Both the position numbers and the translations under genes were made by a program. A DNA stretch of 64,000 bases from an uncultured delta proteobacterium (lineage in GTDB: Bacteria; Desulfobacterota; Desulfobulbia; Desulfobulbales; Desulfurivibrionaceae), in assembly GCA_903869265.1 (NCBI GenBank), contig CAIPYE010000003.1, forward strand, positions 1-64,000, written 5' to 3'. The notes under the pieces are model-generated. The model ran no database searches, had not been told where the DNA came from, and saw only the letters and a list, made by a program, of their open reading frames with translations. Of this stretch, positions 48,264 through 56,467 are shown piece by piece (within the stretch, counting starts at the first letter, position 1; each line of letters opens with the position of its first letter).

Positions 48264-49706
48264 TCAGGTCGGCATGGCATCCCGCTCATCACGGTTCATC
48301 TTCCGCACCGAAATCTGGTGGGTTTCCCTGTCGAAATAAATAACCGACTGCTCTTCCTCAAGGGTGATGGTTCGGGCCAGGGGGCCAATCTTCACCACCA
48401 CCCCGGGGAAGAGATGGCCATAAACATACACCACCTCGTTCACCATCTGCTCAAGTTCCACCTCCAGCGCCTTGTTTTCTTCGGTCAGGAGAGTAACCTT
48501 GTCCATGGCCTTGGGCATAAAGGCCTTGCACTTGGTCAGCAGGGTGCTTTTATCCTCGGGGAATTTCCCGGCCAGGTCCTTCTTTATTTTCTCAAGAGCG
48601 CTGATGTTCTTGATGACCTCATTCAACCGGTCCGACCACAGGCTGAGTTCCTCGTCAATTTTCTGTTTTTTCATTTGCAGGGAAGGCACAAGCCCGACAC
48701 AGACCTCGGTGATCACCTCGGCCTCGCACCCCAGCTCCTTGACATGCACAGAGCCTGCGGCAACAATCTTGCCGCCGATGATTGTTCCCTTCCCTTGGGT
48801 GGCGATCACATCCTTGCCGATACTGGCCTGCGCCTGCAGGAGCACGTCATTGACCCGGAGATAGCCCGCCGTTTCGAGCCTGGGACCATTCTCCACGAAT
48901 TCAACAGTGATGTCGCCCTTGGCCCGCAGCTTCGACTCCTCGCCGACAACCCCGCCAAGAACGGTCAGGGAGCCCCCGGCCATGACTGCGGAATTGCTGA
49001 TCCCCTGCCCGATCCAGATATCCCCCCGGCATTTGACGCTGAAGCCGGGAAGCACCTCGCCGCTGATCGTCAATTTGGACCCGCCAAAGACGATGTTTCC
49101 CACCTTCATATCCACGTCGCCGGTGATGGAATGTTCGCCAAAAACCGTGGGCTTTCCTTCCGACATGACGAACTTGCCATCAAGGGCGGCAAAAATCTTC
49201 ATCTCGTCAGGAGAGAGAGCGACCCCCTTGCCGTATTTGAGCTTGCTGTCCTTTCCCGGCTTGGCAGGGATGGTGACCCCGAAGACATCCTGGCCAGCCT
49301 TGCCCTGACTTGGCGCGATTTTTTCCAGCAGCAGCCGGTCCTTGGCGACATTAACAATGCTGCCGAGCTCGCGGTAATCCACCTGGTCTTTATCAGGGTC
49401 TGTTTTTTGCGGTCCGGGGACAGCGGGCTTGACATGCATTTTTACCCTGGCGTTCTCGCCAGGGGCAGGAGGAACCCCTTTGGCCACAAGAAACGATCCT
49501 CCCCCAGCCGACTCCGGGGTTGGCAACACCCCGCCGACAATCCCGTTCTCGGCAAGCTCTTTTTGGAGCAGGCCGTGATCCAGCTGCGCTCCCGCCTTGG
49601 CATCTTTGGGAGTAACAACGGCCTGGAGACGGTCCTTGGTGACCCTCAGAATAAAAGCGTCATTCTGGATCTCAACCCCGCCTTTGAAAAGTTTTTCGCT
49701 TGCCAT
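48264..49706 (-). CDS. FapA family protein (DUF342)
   Basis: 480 aa from the ATG at 49706; a GTG at 49718 is an alternative. The middle (about 130-330) is a right-handed beta-helix-like repeat region typical of DUF342 (SITGDVDMKVGNIVFGGSKLTISGEVLPGFSVKCRGDIWIG). It is followed by a coiled-coil (~345-440) and a short C-terminal beta segment. FapA-type proteins are polymer-like and of uncertain function, with links to polarity, flagella or cell surface. It is monocistronic and convergent with the ybeY-pdxJ gene. Confidence 0.82.
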   Translation of the reverse strand: MASEKLFKGGVEIQNDAFILRVTKDRLQAVVTPKDAKAGAQLDHGLLQKELAENGIVGGVLPTPESAGGGSFLVAKGVPPAPGENARVKMHVKPAVPGPQKTDPDKDQVDYRELGSIVNVAKDRLLLEKIAPSQGKAGQDVFGVTIPAKPGKDSKLKYGKGVALSPDEMKIFAALDGKFVMSEGKPTVFGEHSITGDVDMKVGNIVFGGSKLTISGEVLPGFSVKCRGDIWIGQGISNSAVMAGGSLTVLGGVVGEESKLRAKGDITVEFVENGPRLETAGYLRVNDVLLQAQASIGKDVIATQGKGTIIGGKIVAAGSVHVKELGCEAEVITEVCVGLVPSLQMKKQKIDEELSLWSDRLNEVIKNISALEKIKKDLAGKFPEDKSTLLTKCKAFMPKAMDKVTLLTEENKALEVELEQMVNEVVYVYGHLFPGVVVKIGPLARTITLEEEQSVIYFDRETHQISVRKMNRDERDAMPT

Positions 49707-49838
49707 TGCGCGTGCCACCCACGAAAGAATGAAAAAACGGGTTTCAAGCCCCTTTCCCTTACCCTATCGGCCAGTATGAAAAAATCTTCAACCGTGGCCA
49801 TGTACCAATGGTTACACTATATCACAACGAGCTCTTCA

Positions 49839-50825
49839 TCATAGCTGCTTTTCCAGCGCAGTAATATGCTCATGCTCGCCAAGCACGACCAGAATGTCTC
49901 CGGGCAGAATACTGGTTTGTGGCTTGGGGTTGAACTGCATATCCCCATCCTCCCTCTTGATGGCGACGACAATAAGGTCATACTCCTTGCGAAGCCCAGA
50001 ATCCATCAGCCTCTTGCCGGCAAGGGGGGAATGCTCGGAAACCCGCAACTCTTCGAGGCGCAAGCCCAATTCCCCGCCAGACACGGTAAGATCAAGAAAA
50101 TCCACCACTGTTGGCCGCACGACAAGCTGGGCCATGCGGTGGGCCCCGATGGAATACGGAGAAACCACCTTGTTGGCGCCAGCCCGCAACAACTTGGTCT
50201 CCGCGCCTTCCGTCCCGCTGGAACGGGCCATGATGAAGAGCTTGGGATTAAGCCCCTTGGCCGAAAGTATAATATAGACGTTTTCCGCATCGGAGGAGAC
50301 CACGGCGATCAACCCCTTGGCCTGCTTGATCCCAGCTTTAAGCAGCATCTCGTCGCTGGAGGCGTTGCCGGGCAGAGCCAGATAACCAAGCTCATCAATC
50401 TTCTGAACCTCTTGCGTATCACTTTCCACAACAACAAAGGGGAGTTTGCTTTCTTTGAGATTCTTGCAGATCACCTTGCCTATCCGGCCAAAGCCGCAGA
50501 CAATATAGTGATCTTTCAAGGCCGCCACCCGCTTTTCCATATTGTTCCTCCCCATGATTTTCCGCAAGCCCCCTTCAACCATGGACTCCGTGACCTCGCC
50601 GACCAGATAGAGGACAAAGCCGACCCCGACCAGGATAAGGCAGATGGTGAAATATTTCCCCACCGGACTGAGAGGGATGACCTCCCCATAGCCCACCGTG
50701 GTAATGGTGATCACCGACATGAACAGGCTGTCGATAAAAGAGCCGTTTTCAATCAGCATGTAGCCGGAGGTGCCGATGCACAAAATCATGACCAACATGA
50801 AAACGGCGAAAAAAATTTTTTGCAT
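49839..50825 (-). CDS. RCK-gated potassium channel, first copy
   Basis: 328 aa. Two membrane helices (about 4-25 and 60-82) flank the pore loop with the K+ selectivity filter TTVGYGE. A cytoplasmic RCK-N Rossmann domain follows (IVCGFGRIGKVICKNL, end-of-beta2 Glu in VVES), then an RCK-C domain (about 245-328). It is MthK/Kch-like. The gene is transcribed towards fapA. Its promoter region contains one copy of the dispersed hairpin repeat. Confidence 0.9.
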   Translation of the reverse strand: MQKIFFAVFMLVMILCIGTSGYMLIENGSFIDSLFMSVITITTVGYGEVIPLSPVGKYFTICLILVGVGFVLYLVGEVTESMVEGGLRKIMGRNNMEKRVAALKDHYIVCGFGRIGKVICKNLKESKLPFVVVESDTQEVQKIDELGYLALPGNASSDEMLLKAGIKQAKGLIAVVSSDAENVYIILSAKGLNPKLFIMARSSGTEGAETKLLRAGANKVVSPYSIGAHRMAQLVVRPTVVDFLDLTVSGGELGLRLEELRVSEHSPLAGKRLMDSGLRKEYDLIVVAIKREDGDMQFNPKPQTSILPGDILVVLGEHEHITALEKQL

Positions 50826-51193
50826 GCAGCCCTCGAAAATTTAGGAGCCATTACGAAAGAACTGTACAATTATGCCGTTAGGTTACGGCTCCTTACGCTG
50901 CTAACACTGCTGCCGTTTTGACCGCAAGAATGACAACCTTGTTTTACGACAGCAGCTTCCTGGCCTTGGGAACCCTGAAGTTACTCCCACACGAACACAA
51001 TATTATTATCGTAGCTATTATGCTGTATTTTTTCAATGGTATCAACGAGTAAGAAAAAAACCAGGGGCAATGCCCCCCCTTTTCCTCCACAGGCCCCCAC
51101 GCCCTTTCGTTTTCCGCAATCAAGTTCTCCTGCAAAACTTCCGATGAGATAAGCAAATGACGCGAACAACCATTCCCAAGGAAGGTGAATGCC
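50826..51193. other. Intergenic gap with repeat copy A
   Basis: 368 bp between the K+ channel start and the 38-aa gene. 50839-50928 holds repeat copy A. A weak GGGGC-AAT-GCCCC hairpin followed by CCCTTTT lies near 51064-51084. No other gene was recognised. Confidence 0.45.
50839..50928 (+). repeat. Dispersed hairpin repeat, copy A
   Basis: Begins TTTAGGAGCC (50840-50849) and ends with GTTACGGCTCCTTA (50882-50895), giving arms AGGAGCC/GGCTCCT. The right-hand modules are CTAACACTGCTGCCGTTTTG (50901-50920) and GACC. It shares these modules with the copies at 61779 and 62632. Confidence 0.65.
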
Positions 51194-51310
51194 ATGACCC
51201 CGCAAAAAGCCATACAGATCCTCATGCAAAGCCCTTTTTACTTCAAACTGGAACTGGTCGCCCGCAAACTGCTGATCAAAGAGTTCTGCGCCTTGCATAA
51301 CGCAGGCTGA
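51194..51310 (+). CDS. Conserved-looking 38-aa small protein
   Basis: ATG at 51194 behind a strong AAGGAAGGTG ribosome binding site; TGA at 51308. The peptide is amphipathic and mostly helical (MTPQKAIQILMQSPFYFKLE, then an ARKLLIKEFC stretch), without a signal peptide. The pattern 'AI-x-I-L-x-x-SPF-x-x-x-L-x-x-R-x-L-x-K-E-F-C' reminds me of small proteins seen in other Desulfobacterota, but this is unverified. It lies 270 bp upstream of adk in the same orientation. Confidence 0.55.
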   Translation: MTPQKAIQILMQSPFYFKLELVARKLLIKEFCALHNAG

Positions 51311-51580
51311 ACCGGTTTGAACCCAAGTTTTGCTCAGCAAGACCGCCTGACAATCCTTGCCGGACCTTGATTCGCCTCCACCCTCCGCCAGCGCAAACAA
51401 AGGCACTGGCCCTCCCCCCTTGCCCTTCCCCCGTGGAAATATTTTTTCTGGCTTCAATTATTTTTTTGGTATATAGTCATCAGCTATTTCTTCCTTGAGT
51501 GAATACTCATTCATGTCCATGGAGCGGGGCGTATCAGACGTTCCCGCCAACATACACTGTATTGATAAAGGAGAATCGTC

Positions 51581-52261
51581 ATGGCGGTAAACATTCTGGC
51601 TTTCGGACCAAATGGAAGTGGCAAGGGCACCCAGGGCGCCATTGTCAAGGACAAGTACAATATCGACCACATTGAATCAGGCGCCATCTTCCGCGAGCAC
51701 ATCAAGGGCGGCACCGAGTTGGGCATGAAGGCCAAGGCGTTCATCGAGCGCGGCGACCTGGTTCCCGACGAAATCACCATCCCCATGGTGCTTGAGACCC
51801 TGAAAAAATCCAAGGCCAAGGGCTGGCTCCTGGACGGGTTCCCCCGCTCCCTGGCCCAGGCCGAGGCGCTTGATAAGGCGCTGAAAGAGGCGGATATGCC
51901 CCTGAGCTATGTGGTGGAGATCCTGTTGGACCGCCAGATCGCCAAAGAGCGCATCATGGGCCGCCGTCTTTGCGCCAACGACAACAACCACCCCAACCAC
52001 ATCGCCTTCGAGGCCATCAAGCCGGTGGAAAAAGACGGCAAGCTGGTCTGTCGGGTGTGCGGCGGCGACTTGAGCGCCCGGGCCGATGACCAGGACGAAG
52101 AGGCTATCAACAAACGGCATGACATCTACTACGACACCAAGACCGGCACCATGGCTGCGGTCAACTACTTCAAGAAAGCCGGCGGTGCCAAAGTGATCTC
52201 CGTGGACGGCTCCACCTCCATCAAGGCAGTAACCGAGTCCATCCTGCAACAACTGGCCTAA
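51581..52261 (+). CDS. adk: Adenylate kinase
   Basis: 226 aa. The P-loop GPNGSGKGTQ, the AMP-binding DGFPRSLAQAEAL and the LID region are recognisable. It interconverts AMP, ADP and ATP. The LID holds one Cys early (RRLCANDNNHPNH) and a CRVC pair later, so a C/H/C/C zinc site replaces the usual four-Cys arrangement, if metal is bound at all. The ribosome binding site AAGGAG precedes the ATG. It is monocistronic with a strong terminator. Confidence 0.93.
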   Translation: MAVNILAFGPNGSGKGTQGAIVKDKYNIDHIESGAIFREHIKGGTELGMKAKAFIERGDLVPDEITIPMVLETLKKSKAKGWLLDGFPRSLAQAEALDKALKEADMPLSYVVEILLDRQIAKERIMGRRLCANDNNHPNHIAFEAIKPVEKDGKLVCRVCGGDLSARADDQDEEAINKRHDIYYDTKTGTMAAVNYFKKAGGAKVISVDGSTSIKAVTESILQQLA

Positions 52262-52293
52262 AGGGAAATAGGCCCATCTTGGGCTTTATCTTT

Positions 52294-52335
52294 AAAAATG
52301 GGGGTGGGGACGCATGTCCCTCACCCCCATTTTTT
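52294..52335. terminator. Bidirectional terminator between adk and the second K+ channel gene
   Basis: Arms AAAAATGGGGGTG-GGGAC (52294-52311) and GTCCC-T-CACCCCCATTTTT (52316-52334), with a GCAT loop and a single bulged T. Each strand ends in a U-run. Confidence 0.85.
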
Positions 52336-52378
52336 TCTTCTCGCCGCAACCACCACATGCTCGGCCCTCTTCGCCCAC

Positions 52379-53413
52379 TCAAACATGCAACCGCCGAAAC
52401 CGCTCCAGAGAATCGATATCCGTTTGCACCACCAGGGTATCGCCCTCCTGCAACCCGACCGAACGTTGCGGGTTATACAGAGGGTATGGATTGTCCTTGC
52501 GGATAATGGCCATGACCAGCAACGGTCCGAAATCATCAAAATTGATCGCGCTCAACGGCTGCCCGATCAGGTCCGACCGATCGGTCAGCGTCACATCCGC
52601 GATGCGAACCGGACAGTTTTTATCCCGCAGCATGAGATCAAGATACCCCACCACCTGGGGCCGCAGCATCTGGGAAGCGATCCTCAGTCCGCCGATGGCG
52701 TTGGGCATCACCACCTCGGCCCCGATCAGTTCGAGCTTGCCGGCAAATTCAGCATCCTTGCAGCTCGAAATGATCCGCAGGCTGGGGTTGAGCTGCCGAC
52801 AGGTCACCACCACGCACAGGTTGTCCTTGTCATCACTCAGGGTGGAAATAACCCCCCTGGCCGTGGACACCATCGCTTCCTCCAGATACCCCGCATGGGT
52901 CGCATCCCCTACCACCGCGGGAAAATCGCCGGATTGCTCCTGCAGTTTCCGAATCCGCTGCTCGTCGGGATCGATGACCACAAAAGGGGTATGGGTCCGG
53001 TGCAGCTCCTCCATGATGGAACAGCCGATGCGCCCTACCCCGCAGACAATGATATGACCGGAAAGTTTACGAATCTGCTGCGCCATCTTTTTTCTCCAGA
53101 ACACATTGGTGAGTTCGCCTTCGACCAAAAAGGCGGTGAGGGTCGACACAAAGTAAGCGGCGAGCCCCAAGCCGCTCAAAAGGATAAAGATTGTGAAAAG
53201 CCTGGCCCCAGGCACGTTGGCCAGGTCAAGGATTTCTCCGAAGCCCACGGTGGTGAGGGTGATGACCGTCATGTAGAAGCAGTCGCCCAGCGGCCACAGG
53301 GGGTGGTCATGCGCCAGATACCCCAGCAGATAATAGCCCGAGGTTCCGATGGCCGTCACCACCAGCAGAAAAAAACCGGCCAGAAGGCTTCTGTTCTTCA
53401 AATTCTGCGCCAT
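52379..53413 (-). CDS. RCK-gated potassium channel, second copy
   Basis: 344 aa from the ATG at 53413 (GGGAG 8 nt upstream). Two membrane helices flank the filter TTVGFGE. RCK-N has IVCGVGRIGCSIMEEL and VVIDPDEQ, and a diverged RCK-C follows. The overall plan matches the channel at 49839-50825 with clearly diverged sequence, so this is an old paralogue rather than a recent copy. It is 27 bp downstream of the DUF374 acyltransferase start region, separated from it by opposite gene order on the same strand. Confidence 0.88.
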   Translation of the reverse strand: MAQNLKNRSLLAGFFLLVVTAIGTSGYYLLGYLAHDHPLWPLGDCFYMTVITLTTVGFGEILDLANVPGARLFTIFILLSGLGLAAYFVSTLTAFLVEGELTNVFWRKKMAQQIRKLSGHIIVCGVGRIGCSIMEELHRTHTPFVVIDPDEQRIRKLQEQSGDFPAVVGDATHAGYLEEAMVSTARGVISTLSDDKDNLCVVVTCRQLNPSLRIISSCKDAEFAGKLELIGAEVVMPNAIGGLRIASQMLRPQVVGYLDLMLRDKNCPVRIADVTLTDRSDLIGQPLSAINFDDFGPLLVMAIIRKDNPYPLYNPQRSVGLQEGDTLVVQTDIDSLERFRRLHV

Positions 53414-53440
53414 AAAAGGAACTCCCAAGCCCAGAGCCGA

Positions 53441-54124
53441 CTAGACCGCATCATGGCCATTTTTACCAAGCTCCGCCCACGCCTGACCATACAGACCGTT
53501 GAGTCGCTGTTCCATCTCCAGGCGACATCGCTCGATCTCTTCCGCCCCGGCTTTTTCCGGCACGCTCAGGGATTCACCGTACCAAAGATCGAGCCGGGCA
53601 AATGGCTTGGGCAGCAGGGTGCGGTCCCAGCTGCGAAAGACCCAGTAACGGTCCGCCGCCACCGCCATGGGCAGGATGGGCGCCGCACTTTTGCTTGCGA
53701 GCAGGATGGCTCCGGCCTGCATTTGCCGGGGCGGCCCATGGGAGCCATCGGCAACGATAACCGCATTATAGCCCTGGTGCATCAAGCCGATCATCCCCTT
53801 GAGTGCGGAAAGCCCGCCCCGGCTCCGGGAACCCCGCACGCTGACGACCCCTTGCCGGGCAAGAATCCGGGCGACAAATTCGGCGTCGTCGCTGGCGCTG
53901 ACCATGGCGGCCCAGCCCCGATCCCGGCCACGGTTTACGGCAATGATGGGGAACACGCTGTAATGCCAAAATACCGCGACGCACTTGGCCTCGCAGCGCT
54001 TCAGGTTTTCGCCCCCATGCACCCGAACCCGGCAGGTGGCAAAAAGCAATCGGCTCACCCCGGCGTAAAGCCACGGCACCACGCTCAACAGCAATCTATA
54101 GAAAAAACCGTTTTTCACAGCCAT
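53441..54124 (-). CDS. DUF374-family lysophospholipid acyltransferase-like protein
   Basis: 227 aa. One N-terminal membrane-associated segment ([20 protein letters not shown]) is followed by an FWHYSVF motif in place of the acyltransferase HX4D box, then [51 protein letters not shown] and APILPMAVA. These fit the DUF374 branch, linked to lipid A/Kdo or lysophospholipid acylation. The exact substrate is unknown. It overlaps uvrB by 10 bp. Confidence 0.82.
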   Translation of the reverse strand: MAVKNGFFYRLLLSVVPWLYAGVSRLLFATCRVRVHGGENLKRCEAKCVAVFWHYSVFPIIAVNRGRDRGWAAMVSASDDAEFVARILARQGVVSVRGSRSRGGLSALKGMIGLMHQGYNAVIVADGSHGPPRQMQAGAILLASKSAAPILPMAVAADRYWVFRSWDRTLLPKPFARLDLWYGESLSVPEKAGAEEIERCRLEMEQRLNGLYGQAWAELGKNGHDAV

Positions 54125-56109
54125 GCAAGTTCCATTTCCTTCAATTTCTTAAGCTGGTCGCGCAGGGCAGCCGCGTCCTCAAAGGCAAGCTCCCTGGCGG
54201 CGGCAAGCATCTCCTTTTCCAGCGCCTTCATCTCCCGGCGCAGTTCAGCCAACGAACCATATTCCTGTCCAGCCTCGCCGGTTTCCAAGCCAACGGTAAC
54301 ATAATCTTTTTCATACACCGTATCCATGAGATCCTTGATCCGCGACTGCACGCTCTCCGGGGTAATACCGTGGGCCTCATTATACGCCGATTGAATGGCC
54401 CGCCGCCGTTTGGTCTCCTCGATGGTCTGGCGCATGGAGTCAGTGATCCGATCGCCGTAGAGAATCACCATGCCCTGCACATTGCGGGCAGCCCGACCGC
54501 AGGTTTGGATAAGCGAGCGGGCGCTGCGCAAAAAGCCCTCCTTGTCGGCATCCAGAACCGCCACCAGCGAAACCTCTGGGATATCCAGCCCCTCGCGGAG
54601 AAGATTGATCCCCACCAGCACCTGAAACTCCCCTAGGCGCAGATTGCGGATCAATTCCATGCGTTCCATGGTTTTGATGTCGGAATGGAGATAGCGCACC
54701 CGCACCCCAAGTTTTTCGTAATACTCGGTGAGATCCTCGGCCATCCGCTTGGTCAGGGTGGTAATCAGCACTCGCTCTCCGCGCTGATCCCGCACCCGCA
54801 CCTCTTCGAGCAAATCATCCACCTGATTGGTTGCAGGCCGGACAAAGATCGGCGGATCCAGAAGGCCGGTGGGCCGGATCAACTGCTCCACCACCCGTCC
54901 TGCCGCCATCTCAAGCTCGAAATCACCGGGGGTCGCGGAAACATAGACCGCCTGGGGTATCCGGGCCGCGAATTCATCAAACATCAGGGGCCGGTTATCA
55001 AGGGCGGACGGCAAGCGGAAGCCAAACTCGGTCAGAGTTTCCTTGCGGGAGCGGTCTCCCCGGTACATGCCGCGCACCTGGGGGATGGTCACGTGGGATT
55101 CGTCGGCAAAGAGGATAAAATCAGGGGGGAAATAGTCCAGCAGGGTTGGCGGCGGCTCTCCGGGCTTCAGGCCGGTGAAATGGCGGCTGTAATTCTCGAT
55201 TCCGTGGCAATAGCCCAACTCCTGGAGCATCTCCAGATCGAACATGGTGCGCTGCTCCAGACGCTGGGCCTCGACCAGCCGATTATTCGCATAAAAAAAA
55301 GCGAGCCGCTCCTGCAACTCCTCCTTGATGGTGGCCGTGGCACGTTGCAGTCGATCCTTGGAGGTGACAAAATGGCTGCCCGGAAAAACATTAAGCTCCC
55401 CGAACCGCTCCAACACCTTGCCGCGCAGGGGATCGATGATGCTGATCGCCTCAATGGTGTCGCCGAAAAACTCCACCCGCACGGCGCGATCCTCCTCATA
55501 GGCCGGGAATATCTCCAGCACGTCGCCCCGCACCCGGAAGGTGCCGCGATGAAAAGAGAGATCATTGCGCTCGTAGAGCATGTGGACCAGCCTGCGCCGC
55601 ATCTCCTCCAGAGGATACTCCTCCCCCTCCTTGAGAAAAAGATGCATGTTTTTATACTCGTCCGGGGAGCCCAGGCCGTAGATGCAGGAAACCGAGGCCA
55701 CGATGATCACATCCCGCCGGGTAAGAAGCGCCCGGGTGGCGGAATGGCGCATCTTGTCGATGGCCTCGTTGATGGCGGAGTCCTTTTCGATATAGGTGTC
55801 CGACTGGGGGATGTACGCCTCGGGCTGGTAGTAGTCGTAATAACTGACAAAATACTCCACCGCATTCTGGGGGAAAAGCTCCTTGAACTCCGAATACAGC
55901 TGGGCCGCCAGGGTCTTGTTGGGAGCCATGACCAGGGCCGGACGGCCTGTTTTGGCAATGACCTGGGCCATGGTAAAGGTCTTGCCCGAACCGGTGACGC
56001 CGAGGAGAACCTGATGCGGCAACCCTTCCTCCAAGCCCCGGCACAGGAGGTCGATGGCGGTCGGCTGGTCTCCGGCAGGAGCATAGGCGATTTCAATCTG
56101 AAAGGACAT
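54115..56109 (-). CDS. uvrB: Excinuclease ABC subunit B
   Basis: 664 aa from the ATG at 56109 (GGAG 8 nt upstream); the ATG at 56136 is less likely. The Walker A is [11 protein letters not shown], the beta-hairpin region is [21 protein letters not shown], and the helicase motifs DESHVT and QTCGRAARN are present. A C-terminal UVR motif (about 625-660) binds UvrC. It is the damage-verifying helicase-like subunit of nucleotide excision repair. Confidence 0.95.
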   Translation of the reverse strand: MSFQIEIAYAPAGDQPTAIDLLCRGLEEGLPHQVLLGVTGSGKTFTMAQVIAKTGRPALVMAPNKTLAAQLYSEFKELFPQNAVEYFVSYYDYYQPEAYIPQSDTYIEKDSAINEAIDKMRHSATRALLTRRDVIIVASVSCIYGLGSPDEYKNMHLFLKEGEEYPLEEMRRRLVHMLYERNDLSFHRGTFRVRGDVLEIFPAYEEDRAVRVEFFGDTIEAISIIDPLRGKVLERFGELNVFPGSHFVTSKDRLQRATATIKEELQERLAFFYANNRLVEAQRLEQRTMFDLEMLQELGYCHGIENYSRHFTGLKPGEPPPTLLDYFPPDFILFADESHVTIPQVRGMYRGDRSRKETLTEFGFRLPSALDNRPLMFDEFAARIPQAVYVSATPGDFELEMAAGRVVEQLIRPTGLLDPPIFVRPATNQVDDLLEEVRVRDQRGERVLITTLTKRMAEDLTEYYEKLGVRVRYLHSDIKTMERMELIRNLRLGEFQVLVGINLLREGLDIPEVSLVAVLDADKEGFLRSARSLIQTCGRAARNVQGMVILYGDRITDSMRQTIEETKRRRAIQSAYNEAHGITPESVQSRIKDLMDTVYEKDYVTVGLETGEAGQEYGSLAELRREMKALEKEMLAAARELAFEDAAALRDQLKKLKEMELAWL

Positions 56110-56467
56110 GGAACGCATCTCCAGGGGCAGAGACAATCGGGTGCAAACCGAGGCATCATACCATATTTATGATCCGTTAACAGCAGCGATGGCTTTCCGC
56201 ATTTCAGAAAAGGCTTCCGTTCTTTTCCCCGTCTGGAACAGAAAAAACCATCCCGCCCATGAACAGGATTGACAAGCAGCTCTCTTCAGACGTATATACT
56301 TGTACTGTTCATGGTCTAATTTCCAGCACTTTTCTCCATACGCGTATTCGGAAAATGGGTTTATCCCCGCACATCTTCTCAAAAACCGGACAAAACACCG
56401 GGCAGCGAAAAAACCCGCAGCCTGTGCGCCAACGCCAACAGAAACGTTTCCCAAACAAGAGAGCCAT
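56110..56467. other. Divergent gap between uvrB and the GH17-GT2 gene
   Basis: 358 bp. It contains the plus-strand promoter at 56269-56298; the open frame extending upstream from the GH17-GT2 gene is not credible coding sequence. No other element was recognised. Confidence 0.45.
56269..56298 (+). promoter_or_regulatory. Promoter for the GH17-GT2 gene
   Basis: TTGACA (56269-56274, perfect), 18 nt, TATATA (56293-56298). It leaves a leader of ~165 nt. Confidence 0.55.

Noticed and set aside
52298..54304. 668-codon plus-strand open frame
   Set aside because: Spans the terminator after adk and runs antisense to three separate minus-strand genes.
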